Origin: Flavobacteriaceae bacterium | GTDB taxonomy: Bacteria > Bacteroidota > Bacteroidia > Flavobacteriales > Flavobacteriaceae | DNA length: 64,000 nt | NCBI GenBank assembly: GCA_024644745.1 | Contig: JAHEHF010000004.1 | Coordinates: 20,269 to 84,268 of the forward strand | Direction: 5' to 3' | Part shown: positions 9,988 through 20,073 of the stretch, piece after piece | Numbering within the stretch: position 1 is the first letter of the stretch | Layout of the letters: each line of letters opens with the position of its first letter | Program-made: the position numbers and the translations under genes | The notes under the pieces: model-generated | What the model was told of the DNA's origin: nothing | Seen by the model: only the letters and a program-made list of their open reading frames with translations | The model's database searches: none

Positions 9988-10815
9988 TTATTTTTTAATG
10001 TCACTGTGGAAAAAGGATTCAATCTCTTTCGTTTTTTCTTGTGAAAATCTTTTTTTCCTGTATTGATCCACAGGTTGGATTTCGTTGATCGAATTGGTCA
10101 AGAAGATTTCATCCGCTTTCAACAGATCAAAAGGGGAAACAGCAAGCTCAAGAACTTTCAGGTCATCTCTTTTTTGAAGCCCTTCAATAAGTTTTTTCCT
10201 TACAATTCCGTTGATGCAGCCAGAGTCAAGTGGCGGAGTTATCACTTGATTTCCACGGATAAGAAATATATTGGAGTTTATGGCCTCTACAACCTCCTTT
10301 TTTTCATTGATCAAAATACAATTTTGATATGCATTCTCTGTGGCATAAACACTTGCAAGCACATTGATGATCCTGTTATTTGTCTTGATGGTTGACAGCA
10401 AACCCGAAGCCACGGGAAAATCTTTGTACAATTCGATTTCATAGTTTTCATGCCTTGGTATTTCTATTGGGGCAACCTCGATCAAAAAATCAGATTCATT
10501 GGTCTGTGGGGCATAATAGCCCCCATCTGCTCTGTATACGCTGACCCTGACTCTTGCATTTTTATTTTCACGACTCTCTTCTAGGGTTTTTCTGATCTGT
10601 GCCTCATAATATTCCAAAGTAAAATTCAAGGGAATTTTCATTCTGAGCATCCGCATAGAAGACATGAGTCTGAAATAATGATCCTCGACAAAATACAAGA
10701 GGCCATTTTCCCATTTAAGGGTGTCAAAAACACTGTCTCCGTATTTGAAAGCTCTGTTCTTCAGGCCCAGATTAAAAGCTTTATCAGCAATCAGTCTCCC
10801 GTTAAAATTGATCAT
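9988..10815 (-). CDS. Class IV aminotransferase (PLP-dependent; BCAT/ADC-lyase-like)
   Basis: FKYGDSVFDTLKW, EAINSNIFLIRGNQVITPPLDSGCINGIVRKKLIE motifs. Confidence 0.9.
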   Translation of the reverse strand: MINFNGRLIADKAFNLGLKNRAFKYGDSVFDTLKWENGLLYFVEDHYFRLMSSMRMLRMKIPLNFTLEYYEAQIRKTLEESRENKNARVRVSVYRADGGYYAPQTNESDFLIEVAPIEIPRHENYEIELYKDFPVASGLLSTIKTNNRIINVLASVYATENAYQNCILINEKKEVVEAINSNIFLIRGNQVITPPLDSGCINGIVRKKLIEGLQKRDDLKVLELAVSPFDLLKADEIFLTNSINEIQPVDQYRKKRFSQEKTKEIESFFHSDIKK

Positions 10816-10850
10816 TTTTTTTCTATTTTTAGCTTGATTGACAAAAATAA

Positions 10851-10880
10851 AAAAAGCCTTGACAGATCAAGGCTTTTTTT
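10851..10880 (-). terminator. Rho-independent terminator downstream of the START-like gene
   Basis: 12-bp perfect stem AAAAAGCCTTGA/TCAAGGCTTTTT with CAGA loop; T-tracts on both strands, and minus-strand genes flank it. Confidence 0.75.
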
Positions 10881-10897
10881 AAAAATATAAGGTGCTG

Positions 10898-11281
10898 TTA
10901 TCCTCCGATAACATGTTTGAGTTCAGCGATTTGATTTTCCCAAAACATTTTGGATTCTTCAACCTCATCCTCATCGGCAAAATCCACAACCAAAAGAGAA
11001 ACATCTTTGGTCAGGTCATCCACTTCTATTCTGAATTCAAAATAGGTATCTTCATCATCATCCTCGTCCCATTTGAACTTTATAAACAAATCTGTTTTTT
11101 GAGCAATTCTAGTCGCAACCTCTTCCGAATCATTCCACATAAATGTATATTGCTTTCCTCTTGAATTTACATTATCCGCGAACCACTCTCCCAAAGAATC
11201 AGGAGTTGATATATATTGAAACAAAAAAGCAGGAGATGCGTGAATTGGAAATTCCAGATCTATTCTAACTTTCTTTGACAT
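10898..11281 (-). CDS. START-like (SRPBCC/AHSA1-type) domain protein
   Basis: PIHASPAFLFQYISTPDSLGEWFADNVNSRG...; typical Bacteroidota START-like domain protein. Confidence 0.8.
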   Translation of the reverse strand: MSKKVRIDLEFPIHASPAFLFQYISTPDSLGEWFADNVNSRGKQYTFMWNDSEEVATRIAQKTDLFIKFKWDEDDDEDTYFEFRIEVDDLTKDVSLLVVDFADEDEVEESKMFWENQIAELKHVIGG

Positions 11282-11364
11282 GCTTTTTTTTTAATGAAGG
11301 CAATATATAGAATATCTATTTCTAAAAAAAATATTTTTTATTTAAATATTTTAGACCTCTTTAC

Positions 11365-11394
11365 TTGTCCTGAATGAATTTGTTTTTATATTTG
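11365..11394 (+). promoter_or_regulatory. Bacteroidota-type promoter upstream of tRNA-Met
   Basis: TTG (11365-11367), 19-nt spacer, TATATTTG (11387-11394). Confidence 0.65.
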
Positions 11395-11441
11395 CAAACT
11401 CAAAATTTGGAAAGCTGCAACAGCTTTTTAAAAATGGTGAT

Positions 11442-11515
11442 GGCGAGGTAGCTCAGATGGTTAGAGCGTCGGATTCATAACCCGGAGGTCGGCAGTTCGA
11501 TTCTGCTCCTCGCTA
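11442..11515 (+). tRNA. tRNA-Met (CAT)
   Basis: Cloverleaf: acceptor GGCGAGG/CCTCGCT, D arm GCTC..GAGC, anticodon loop TTCATAA, T arm GCAG TTCGATT CTGC; no encoded CCA. Confidence 0.92.
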
Positions 11516-11526
11516 CAGAATAATAG

Positions 11527-11560
11527 AAAAAACCGTAACGCAAGTGAACGGTTTTTTTTA
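11527..11560 (+). terminator. Terminator downstream of tRNA-Met
   Basis: AAAAACCGT-(aacgcaagtga)-ACGGTTTTTTTT hairpin and T-tract. Confidence 0.75.
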
Positions 11561-11586
11561 TACTTTTTTTGGATCAATACCAGATC

Positions 11587-12591
11587 TTATTCAAAAGGCT
11601 TTTTCTTTTTAAAAATTTTTCCAATTTGATACCCTACCGCAATTTTTGACTTTGTCACACTCAAAAACACGTCATTTCCAAAATTAAGGCTGCTAAAATA
11701 CCAATCTGTACCAAAAGTAAAATGAACATAGAATTTTTTCCTGTTATAACCCAGGGAAGCAAAAAAATCAGTTTTGAGTAGCAGTGGGTTGGAAGGGCTG
11801 TAATTGTCATTTTCAGTCTTGACATATTTATATTCATATCCAATTCCCGGCGCTACCAATACCGTAGCGAAAAAATTTGCAGGCAAGGCGAAATAGGCAT
11901 TGAATCCTGCCAGCACGCCAGCTCCAATACCAGAATAATCGTATATCTCGGCCTGGTCATTGAAATATTCCCGATCAGGAACCGGTATGATCGAAGCATC
12001 AGCTTCCATCTGCCTCATTAGAAAAAAACCTCCCAAACCATAAGAAACAAAAGACTTTTGCTGATCAGGCAAACCAGATTTCATACCGCGAACGGTAATT
12101 GTGCTTTTACTAAGAACACGCAAATATTCAAGTCCTAAGGAGAACATCCTGATATCATCTCTAAAATTCTCGTCTGAATTCTGGCGACTGGAAACTTCAT
12201 AGCCATTTACATTTTCCAGGGTAAAACCAAACAAGTTCCTATTTAAAATGATCGCTCCTTCCGCAGCAAATTTTGTGGTATGCTCTTCCTCTTCTCCTGT
12301 CTTAAGGTTAATGATGACATCGATGACCATCTTTTGATTGGCAATTCCGAAACCGACTCCAAAAGGGTTATTAGGCATGTAAAGCAATTTACCACTTTCA
12401 TTCTTGAGCCTGAATTGTTGCTGTTTGAAATTGGTGACCAATCTGACGGACCAATCTAAATTCTCACTGAAAACAAGAGAGTCTATCACCTGGGAAGGCT
12501 TGAGGATCGTATCTTTTACAATAAAATTATTCCCATAAGAACAAATCGAAAATGTAAGCAGTAATGCAAGAATAATGATATGTTCTTTCAA
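11587..12591 (-). CDS. DUF4421-like outer-membrane/secreted protein
   Basis: Signal peptide; NNPFGVGFGIANQKMVIDV and alternating beta-strand pattern; family name from overall resemblance. Confidence 0.55.
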   Translation of the reverse strand: MKEHIIILALLLTFSICSYGNNFIVKDTILKPSQVIDSLVFSENLDWSVRLVTNFKQQQFRLKNESGKLLYMPNNPFGVGFGIANQKMVIDVIINLKTGEEEEHTTKFAAEGAIILNRNLFGFTLENVNGYEVSSRQNSDENFRDDIRMFSLGLEYLRVLSKSTITVRGMKSGLPDQQKSFVSYGLGGFFLMRQMEADASIIPVPDREYFNDQAEIYDYSGIGAGVLAGFNAYFALPANFFATVLVAPGIGYEYKYVKTENDNYSPSNPLLLKTDFFASLGYNRKKFYVHFTFGTDWYFSSLNFGNDVFLSVTKSKIAVGYQIGKIFKKKKPFE

Positions 12592-12682
12592 AATATAAAA
12601 TTTGAATTAATGAATCCTTACATAAAAATAAAAAAAGAAATCTTATAAAGACGTGATTTTGGAATTCATCTGCAGGCAGCGA

Positions 12683-13117
12683 CTATTTCAATACCTTAAA
12701 CATTTTAAAATGAGCTCCCACCTGTGGTACTTCAAATTGTTTTCCCATCACCTGATAACCCAGTTTTTCGTAAAATTCGACGGCGGTAATACGGGCATTG
12801 CACCAGATGATGTCGATTCCTTTACCTGAAAGAATCAGCTCTGCCCTCTCAAGGAGGAGTTTACCAAAACCCTTCCCCTGGCTTTCTTCTCTGGCCGCCA
12901 TGCCACGCAATTGGTACTGCGAGCCGGAAAGTCCTTCGAAAGAAGCCTTCATAAAACTTCCAATACAAACAAGTTCCTCTTCCGCAAAAACTCCCAGATG
13001 CAAGGTCTCCGGGTCCAGATCCCCATGCATGACATGGCTCAGGCTCATGTTTTTTCTCAAGATGTTTTTTCTAATTGGATAGGTATCCTCAGCACTTATT
13101 TCTTCAATTCGGATCAT
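12683..13117 (-). CDS. GNAT family N-acetyltransferase
   Basis: QLRGMAAREESQGKGFGKLLLERAE acetyl-CoA binding motif, VEFYEKLGYQVMGKQFEVP. Confidence 0.9.
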   Translation of the reverse strand: MIRIEEISAEDTYPIRKNILRKNMSLSHVMHGDLDPETLHLGVFAEEELVCIGSFMKASFEGLSGSQYQLRGMAAREESQGKGFGKLLLERAELILSGKGIDIIWCNARITAVEFYEKLGYQVMGKQFEVPQVGAHFKMFKVLK

Positions 13118-13168
13118 TCGTTTCCTTCTAAGGTAAAGTTCAGTTTCTCTAGGTAACAGTGCAGTATG

Positions 13169-14329
13169 TCAATCCATTTTATTCCTTTTCCTGCTTCCTG
13201 AATACATTTCATATTTCACGAACCTGCATTCTAGTTTACCATTGTATACTTTTATTTTTCTAGAGGTTCTTAAGCCGACATTCTTTAAACCCTGCTCAAA
13301 ATCAGAGGTGATCAACCATGCCGAAGTATCTGTGTATTCCTGCTTCAGGGTATCTCCTATTTTACCGTAAAAAACAGGCACATCCACTTCCAGTCGTTCC
13401 CCATAGGGCGGATTGAATAGTACAATGACTTTACCCTCAACCGGATTTTTCTCCTTAAAGAAGTTTTTCCGTTCAATTTTAATAAATTCTTCAAGGGAAG
13501 CATTCATTATATTGTTTTGAGCCTTTCTCACGGCAGACGGAGCCTTATCAAAGCCTATAATGCTTTTATCTGCGTTACGGATTTTTTTCAACAGGGAGTC
13601 ATGGATCACCTTAAAGAGCTCCTCGTCAAAATTCTTCCATTTTTCAAACCCGAACTCAGGACGGTTGATATTGGCTGGAATATTATTGGCAATCATGGCT
13701 GCCTCAATCAAAATGGTTCCGCTTCCGCACATGGGGTCAACAAAATGCTGTGTGCCGTCGTACCCGGTTAAAAGTACCAGACCCGCTGCCAGAACTTCAT
13801 TGATGGGAGCGATATTGGTATCACTTCGATATCCTCTTTTGTGCAAGGATTCTCCTGAACTGTCCAAGGATATGGTGCATACATTATTCTGTATGTGAAC
13901 ATCGAACTGAACATCAGGATGTTTTAGATCAATGCTAGGGCGCTTATGGTACTTTTGCCTGAAATAATCAACAATGGCATCCTTGCTTTTCAAGGAAACA
14001 TAATGTGAATTCGAGAAAATGGGCGAATGGACGGAAGAATGGATCGCCAGGGTGGATTCAGGGTCTAAATAATCTTCCCAGGTAAACTTTGATAAGTTTC
14101 TGTACAAATCATCCTCGCTGTTCAACATAAAGGTATGGATGGGTACAAGGATCCTAATGGCCGTGCGCAAGGCTAAATTTGCCTTGTACATAAAACCGAT
14201 GTCCCCTTTGAATTTAACATGACGCACCCCTTCCTTGACATTCTGAGCTCCAAGATTCCTCAATTCTCGCGCCAGCACATTTTCAAAGCCAAAAAGTGAT
14301 TTGGCAAGCATTTCAAAATTTTCTTCCAT
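13169..14329 (-). CDS. THUMP-domain class I SAM-dependent RNA methyltransferase (RlmL/TrmN-like)
   Basis: FVDPMCGSGTILIEAAMIA and VLFNPPYGERL motifs; start refined to internal Met (MEENFEMLAK), ORF call 14413. Confidence 0.9.
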   Translation of the reverse strand: MEENFEMLAKSLFGFENVLARELRNLGAQNVKEGVRHVKFKGDIGFMYKANLALRTAIRILVPIHTFMLNSEDDLYRNLSKFTWEDYLDPESTLAIHSSVHSPIFSNSHYVSLKSKDAIVDYFRQKYHKRPSIDLKHPDVQFDVHIQNNVCTISLDSSGESLHKRGYRSDTNIAPINEVLAAGLVLLTGYDGTQHFVDPMCGSGTILIEAAMIANNIPANINRPEFGFEKWKNFDEELFKVIHDSLLKKIRNADKSIIGFDKAPSAVRKAQNNIMNASLEEFIKIERKNFFKEKNPVEGKVIVLFNPPYGERLEVDVPVFYGKIGDTLKQEYTDTSAWLITSDFEQGLKNVGLRTSRKIKVYNGKLECRFVKYEMYSGSRKRNKMD

Positions 14330-14387
14330 AAGGCAAAAATAAGCTAAAGATTTAAGCTGATGCATAATTCTCACAAAAACTGAAAGT

Positions 14388-14420
14388 TTGATCTCCAATA
14401 CATATAATTTCATACTTTTG
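14388..14420 (+). promoter_or_regulatory. Bacteroidota-type promoter for the 14437 methyltransferase gene
   Basis: TTG (14388-14390), 22-nt spacer, TACTTTTG (14413-14420). Confidence 0.5.
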
Positions 14421-14436
14421 TTTGATTTTGAAAACT

Positions 14437-15165
14437 ATGCAAGAAGAAAAAGAATGGTTCAAAAACTGGTTCAACACTCCCTTTTATCATGTGCTTTATG
14501 ATTACAGGAATGATGAGGAGGCAGAATTCTTTATGAAAAACCTGGTCGGGTTTTTACAGCTGAAAAAAGGGGATCGCATTTTGGATTTGCCCTGTGGCAA
14601 AGGAAGACATGCCGTCTTTTTGAATGCAGAGGGCTTTAAAACAACAGGAGCCGATATATCGGAAAACAGCATTGAATATGCAAAAAGATTCGAAAATGCA
14701 GAGCTGAAGTTTACCATTCACGATATGCGCGACCCCCTGAGCCATAAATACAACGCCATCTTCAACCTGTTTACAAGTTTTGGCTATTTTAATGAGGAAA
14801 GTACCAATATCAGGATTTTAAAGAATTTTAAAAACGCCCTTTTACCGGGAGGACACATTGCGGTTGATTTTTTAAATCTGAAGAAAGTGATCAAGGACCT
14901 GGAACCCTACCAGCATTTTACAAAAAAAGGAATTGAGTTTACAATTAGGAAAAAGGTATCAGAAAAATTTATCACAAAAGAAATTGAGGTCAACTTTGAA
15001 AACAGATCGAGAAAATATGTAGAAAGGGTGCAGGCTCTTGATCTGAACAAAATGGAGAAATTTACCCAATTGGCCGGACTGGAAATAAAGCACGTATTTG
15101 GTGATTATGCTTTAAAGAAATATGACGAACATCATTCTGAACGATTAATAATGATCATACAATGA
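14437..15165 (+). CDS. Class I SAM-dependent methyltransferase
   Basis: RILDLPCGKGRHAVFLNAEGFKTTGADIS motif I/II; ATG 14437 preferred over the TTG at 14422. Confidence 0.88.
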   Translation: MQEEKEWFKNWFNTPFYHVLYDYRNDEEAEFFMKNLVGFLQLKKGDRILDLPCGKGRHAVFLNAEGFKTTGADISENSIEYAKRFENAELKFTIHDMRDPLSHKYNAIFNLFTSFGYFNEESTNIRILKNFKNALLPGGHIAVDFLNLKKVIKDLEPYQHFTKKGIEFTIRKKVSEKFITKEIEVNFENRSRKYVERVQALDLNKMEKFTQLAGLEIKHVFGDYALKKYDEHHSERLIMIIQ

Positions 15166-15836
15166 TTTACCTGGCACTTATTATACCGGTAATTGCGGGC
15201 TTTGGACTTGTTCAGCTGCTCAGGCCCAATTCAAAACATCTGCAACTCTTTTTATCATTCAGCGGAGCCTATTTGTTGTCTGTCACGGTTATGCATCTCA
15301 TTCCCGAAGTATTTGAGGAGGCGCACAAGAACATCGGTGTGTTTATTCTTATTGGGATCGTTCTGCAGACAGGCTTGGAATATTTATCGAAAGGAGCGGA
15401 ACATGGGCATTTGCACTCACATGATTTTCAGGAAAAGATTCCCTGGCTGCTCTTATCAAGTTTATGGCTGCACGCATTTTTAGAGGGAATGCCTCTTGGT
15501 TTAGGAGACAACCCCAATCTCTTGTATGCGGTTGTCATCCACAAACTACCCATTGCCATTATACTGGCCATGTTCCTGAAACGGTCCTCATTGTCAAAGG
15601 CTTATGTTTTGCTATTCTTATTGCTGTTCGCGTTTATGAGTCCTTTGGGTAGCTGGGTGGCAGGTAATTTCCCAATGATTCATGCCTATGAAAATTATAT
15701 AAATGCCATCATTATTGGCGTATTTCTACACATATCAACAGCAATTCTATTCGAGACCTCTGAAAATCATAGCTTTAACCTTCAAAAGTTCATAGCCATT
15801 TTGATAGGTTTCGGGGTTGCTTTTATAAGCTTATAA
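15162..15836 (+). CDS. ZIP family metal transporter
   Basis: Multiple TM segments, His-rich loop (AEHGHLHSHDF), WLHAFLEGMPLG and VIHKLPIAIILAMFLKR motifs. Confidence 0.85.
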   Translation: MIYLALIIPVIAGFGLVQLLRPNSKHLQLFLSFSGAYLLSVTVMHLIPEVFEEAHKNIGVFILIGIVLQTGLEYLSKGAEHGHLHSHDFQEKIPWLLLSSLWLHAFLEGMPLGLGDNPNLLYAVVIHKLPIAIILAMFLKRSSLSKAYVLLFLLLFAFMSPLGSWVAGNFPMIHAYENYINAIIIGVFLHISTAILFETSENHSFNLQKFIAILIGFGVAFISL

Positions 15837-15839
15837 GCA

Positions 15840-16661
15840 TCAGTATTTTTCAGGAACAAAGGTCTGGTTCGCAAAGGGGGTTCTGACATAGCCCTTGTCT
15901 TCTTTTCTTGGGGGCAGCACAATTTTTTCACCTTCTATCTCCTCGTATTTAATTTTGCTCAACAAATGATCGATGCAATTTAATCTTGCTCTTTTTTTAT
16001 TGTCAGCGGCAACAACATACCATGGAGACTGTTTTGTGTCGGTGTATTTAAACATTTCATCCTTTGCTCTGCTGTATTCCAGCCAGTGCTCTCTTGATTT
16101 TAGATCCATCGGGCTGAGCTTCCACCCTTTCATGGGGTCATTGATCCGTGCCCTGAACCTTCTTTCCTGCTCTTCATCGGAAACAGAGAACCAATATTTC
16201 AGGAGAATGATCCCTGATCTGATCAGCATCCTTTCAAACTCAGGACAAGAACGCATAAATTCGTTATATTCATCCTGGGTACAGAAACCCATCACATGCT
16301 CCACCCCTGCCCGGTTATACCAACTTCGGTCAAACAGGATCATTTCACCCGCACTGGGTAAATGCTGGACATATCGTTGAAAATACCATTGGGATTTTTC
16401 TTTACTGGAAGGTGTTCCAAGCGCGACAATTTTACAAACCCTCGGGTTGAGACTCTGTGAGATCCTTTTGATGACCCCACCTTTCCCAGCTGCGTCCCTT
16501 CCTTCAAAAATAACGACAACTTTCAGTCCTTTGTACTGGATCCAGTCCTGTAATTTTACGAGCTCAATCTGTAATTTTTCAAGTTCCTTAAGATAGAACT
16601 TTTCATTGATCCTTTTTTTATCTCTCTTTTCCGGTTCAACCTTTTTCTTGTTTTTATCCAT
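15840..16661 (-). CDS. ppk2: Polyphosphate kinase 2 family protein
   Basis: VVIFEGRDAAGKGGVIKRI Walker A, MILFDRSWYNRAGVEHVMGFC, WKLSPMDLKSREHWLEYSRAKDEMF. Confidence 0.96.
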   Translation of the reverse strand: MDKNKKKVEPEKRDKKRINEKFYLKELEKLQIELVKLQDWIQYKGLKVVVIFEGRDAAGKGGVIKRISQSLNPRVCKIVALGTPSSKEKSQWYFQRYVQHLPSAGEMILFDRSWYNRAGVEHVMGFCTQDEYNEFMRSCPEFERMLIRSGIILLKYWFSVSDEEQERRFRARINDPMKGWKLSPMDLKSREHWLEYSRAKDEMFKYTDTKQSPWYVVAADNKKRARLNCIDHLLSKIKYEEIEGEKIVLPPRKEDKGYVRTPFANQTFVPEKY

Positions 16662-16681
16662 AAAATTTTTTCAGCGCAATT

Positions 16682-18880
16682 TTAATTCGCTACTTCACTT
16701 ATAAATTTGATCCGCATCAATCTGAGCTCCTCATCATCATAATCTCCGTCAAATTCATCGAGCGCCAACTGAATTCTATCGCTTTCAGCTTCCATAAAAT
16801 AATCGAGTATTTCTTCCTGCTGCTCTTCATCCAGCAATTCGTCAATGCAGTAGTCTATATTAATTTTTGTACCCGAATAAATGATCTGCTCCATCACCTT
16901 CACCAGCTCTCCCATTTCAAGCCCTTTTGAATGTGCAATATCTGCAAGGGGTAGTTTTTTATCTGTGTTTTGTATGATATACAACTTCAATCCTGAATTG
17001 ACACCTGTGCTTTTGACGATGAGGTCATCCGGTCTTGTAATATCATTTTCCGCGACATAAACACTGATCAATTCAACAAATTCCTTCCCGTATTTTTTCG
17101 CCTTTCCATCGCCGACACCATGTACATTTGACAATTCAGCCATATTGACCGGGTACTTCAAGGTCATGTCTTCCAAAGAAGGGTCCTGAAATACAACAAA
17201 CGGAGGAACACCCAATTTTTTGGATACCTTTTTTCTGAGATCCTTTAAAAGTGACATCAGCTCTTCGTCAACACTGGCACCCGAACCTTTGGCATTGACA
17301 ATGATACCTGAATCGTTATCCTCATTATAAACATGGTCCTCAGTCATCAGAAAAGAATGGGGCTTTTCTAAAAAGTCTTTTCCTTCCTTTGAAAGTTTCA
17401 GTACCCCGTACTGTTCTATTTCCTTCTTCAGCAAGCCGGCAACAATAACTTGCCTGATCAAACCCATCCAATATTTGTCATCATGCTCCTTGCCGATACC
17501 AAAAATAGATTGCAAATGTGTTTTATGAGAGACCAGCAGGGCATTTTCCTTGCCTATAAGCGTGTTGATAATTTCCTTGGCCCGATATTCTTCTTTGGTT
17601 TTTTTCACCACTTTAAGCAGGGTCTGAACCTGCTTCATGGCCTCCGTTCTCTTTTTAGGATTGCGCATATTGTCATCCATATCGGCCCCTTCTCCATTTA
17701 CTTCATCAAATTCTTCTCCAAAATAATGCAGCAGGAATTTTCTTCTCGACATGGAGGTCTCGGCATAAGAAACAACCTCTTGCAGCAAGGCGTTACCGAT
17801 TTCCTGCTCCGCAACTGGTTTTCCGGAAAGAAATTTTTCCAGTTTTTCAATATCTTTATAGGAATAATATGCCAGGCAATACCCTTCGCCTCCATCCCGG
17901 CCGGCCCTTCCTGTTTCCTGGTAATAACTTTCCAGGCTTTTCGGAATATCGTGATGGATCACAAATCTAACATCGGGTTTGTCTATTCCCATTCCAAAAG
18001 CGATGGTCGCTACCACAACATCAATATCCTCCATGAGGAACATGTCCTGGTGTTTGGCTCTTGTCTTGGCATCAAGGCCTGCATGATAAGGCACGGCCTT
18101 AATTCCGTTCACCTGAAGCACCTGAGCAATTTCTTCTACTTTTTTTCTGCTCAGACAATAAATGATACCTGACTTTCCCTTATAGTTCCTTATGAACCTG
18201 ATGATATCTTTATCGACATCTTTTGACTTTGGTTTGACCTCGTAAAAAAGATTGGCCCTGTTAAAAGATGCCTTAAAAGTCCTGGCTTCTGTAATCCCCA
18301 GGTTCTTTAAAATATCTTCCTGTACTTTTTCTGTGGCCGTTGCCGTAAGACCTATGATCGGAAACTTACCGATCTTGTGTATGATATTTCTAAGGTTTCT
18401 GTATTCAGGTCTGAAATCATGACCCCATTCTGAAATACAATGGGCCTCATCGATGGCAAAGAAAGAAATCTTCTGTTTTTTGAGAAATTCAATGTTCTCT
18501 TCCTTGGTTAGTGATTCAGGAGCCACATACAAGAGTTTGGTAATTCCATTCTCAATATCGCCTTTAACCCTGGCAATCTCTCCTTTATTCAATGATGAAT
18601 TCAGCACATGGGCGATACCATGCTCGGATGAAATGCCCCTGATGGCATCCACCTGATTTTTCATTAAAGCGATAAGCGGGGAAACCACAATGGCCGTTCC
18701 TTCCAGAATAAGCGCAGGCAATTGGTATATTAATGATTTTCCACCTCCTGTAGGCATGACCACAAAGGTGTCATTACCTTCGATCAAACTTTCAATAGCA
18801 TCTTTCTGTAAACCTTTAAACTTACTAAAACCAAAATATTTTTTCAAATATTCCTGTAAGTTAATTTTTGTTACTTTCAT
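16682..18880 (-). CDS. recQ: RecQ-family DNA helicase (paralog 2, long C-terminus, no Zn cysteine cluster)
   Basis: MPTGGGKSLIYQLPA, IDEAHCISEWGHDFRPEYRNL, GRAGRDGGEGYCLAYY; HRDC-like region and long acidic C-terminus. Confidence 0.94.
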   Translation of the reverse strand: MKVTKINLQEYLKKYFGFSKFKGLQKDAIESLIEGNDTFVVMPTGGGKSLIYQLPALILEGTAIVVSPLIALMKNQVDAIRGISSEHGIAHVLNSSLNKGEIARVKGDIENGITKLLYVAPESLTKEENIEFLKKQKISFFAIDEAHCISEWGHDFRPEYRNLRNIIHKIGKFPIIGLTATATEKVQEDILKNLGITEARTFKASFNRANLFYEVKPKSKDVDKDIIRFIRNYKGKSGIIYCLSRKKVEEIAQVLQVNGIKAVPYHAGLDAKTRAKHQDMFLMEDIDVVVATIAFGMGIDKPDVRFVIHHDIPKSLESYYQETGRAGRDGGEGYCLAYYSYKDIEKLEKFLSGKPVAEQEIGNALLQEVVSYAETSMSRRKFLLHYFGEEFDEVNGEGADMDDNMRNPKKRTEAMKQVQTLLKVVKKTKEEYRAKEIINTLIGKENALLVSHKTHLQSIFGIGKEHDDKYWMGLIRQVIVAGLLKKEIEQYGVLKLSKEGKDFLEKPHSFLMTEDHVYNEDNDSGIIVNAKGSGASVDEELMSLLKDLRKKVSKKLGVPPFVVFQDPSLEDMTLKYPVNMAELSNVHGVGDGKAKKYGKEFVELISVYVAENDITRPDDLIVKSTGVNSGLKLYIIQNTDKKLPLADIAHSKGLEMGELVKVMEQIIYSGTKINIDYCIDELLDEEQQEEILDYFMEAESDRIQLALDEFDGDYDDEELRLMRIKFISEVAN

Positions 18881-19029
18881 CCTCTTATTAATCTATTTTT
18901 GAATATTTTTGCAACTTTAGTGCCAAATTTTTGAGAGGGGGAGTTAGTGATTTGAATTTAACGATCTTTAAACTCAAAAAGATCATACTATAAATATAAT
19001 ATATTATTTTTAAAAATAAATACAAAGTA

Positions 19030-19995
19030 TTGATAAAGGACAAAAACATTTTACAGACAGCAAAAGATACAATTCTTATCGAGGCAGATGCCATAAAAAA
19101 CCTGGCCGAACTGGTCAATGAAGACTTCGAGAAAGCTGTTATGACCATTTACAAATCCGAAGGCAGGGTCATTGTAACAGGAATTGGGAAAAGTGCCAAT
19201 ATCGCAGCTAAGATAGTGGCTACTATGAATTCAACCGGAACACCGGCCATTTTCATGCATGCGGCAGATGCCATTCACGGCGATCTTGGAAATATCCAGA
19301 AATCAGACGTGGTAATTTGTATTTCTAAAAGCGGCAATACACCTGAGATCAAAGTATTGTTGCCCCTGATTAAAAATTATGGCAATGAGATCATTGCCAT
19401 CACAGGGAATCCTGACTCTTTTTTAGGAAAACAGGCTGATCATACCCTGAGCTCCTATGTTGAAAAAGAGGCTTGTCCGAACAACCTGGCTCCCACAACG
19501 AGTACAACTGCCCAGTTGGTTATTGGGGATGCTCTTGCCATATGTTTGCTGAATTTAAAAGATTTTTCAAGCAAGGATTTTGCAAAATACCATCCCGGCG
19601 GAACACTTGGCAAAAAGTTGTACCTGAGGGTTGATGAAATTGTGGCCCATAATGAAGCACCGAAAGTGTATAGAAATACCTCTGTAAAGGATGTAATTGT
19701 GGAGATATCCAAAAAAAGATTGGGAACAACTGCCGTTGTGGAGGATGAAAGGATCATCGGTATTATCACAGATGGTGATTTGAGACGTATGCTCGAAAAA
19801 AATACGGACATCAGTGAATTGAAAGCCGGTGACATCATGAGTGCAAATCCCATTCAGGTCGATTCTGATACCATGGCCGTGATCGCACTTGATATCATGC
19901 AAAAAAATAATATTACGCAGATCCTGGTTTCCGAAAATGACAAATACATGGGAGTGGTTCATTTTCACGATTTGTTAAAAGAAGGAATTATTTGA
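19030..19995 (+). CDS. kdsD: KpsF/GutQ-family D-arabinose 5-phosphate isomerase (SIS and two CBS domains)
   Basis: GIGKSANIAAKIVATMNSTGTPAIFMHAADAIHGDLG, SKSGNTPEIK, HPGGTLGKKL; TTG start. Confidence 0.95.
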   Translation: MIKDKNILQTAKDTILIEADAIKNLAELVNEDFEKAVMTIYKSEGRVIVTGIGKSANIAAKIVATMNSTGTPAIFMHAADAIHGDLGNIQKSDVVICISKSGNTPEIKVLLPLIKNYGNEIIAITGNPDSFLGKQADHTLSSYVEKEACPNNLAPTTSTTAQLVIGDALAICLLNLKDFSSKDFAKYHPGGTLGKKLYLRVDEIVAHNEAPKVYRNTSVKDVIVEISKKRLGTTAVVEDERIIGIITDGDLRRMLEKNTDISELKAGDIMSANPIQVDSDTMAVIALDIMQKNNITQILVSENDKYMGVVHFHDLLKEGII

Positions 19996-20073
19996 TATAA
20001 ATGATCTTGTACAGGAATGAGTAGGATTTATTTTCATTATACATGCAATATCAAAAATTTTAAACCCTGAACC

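Noticed and set aside
10063-10395. 110 aa plus-strand ORF
   Set aside because: Antisense to the class IV aminotransferase coding sequence.
17450-18172. 240 aa plus-strand ORF inside the second recQ
   Set aside because: Antisense to conserved RecQ helicase motifs; F/H/I-rich composition typical of shadow ORFs.
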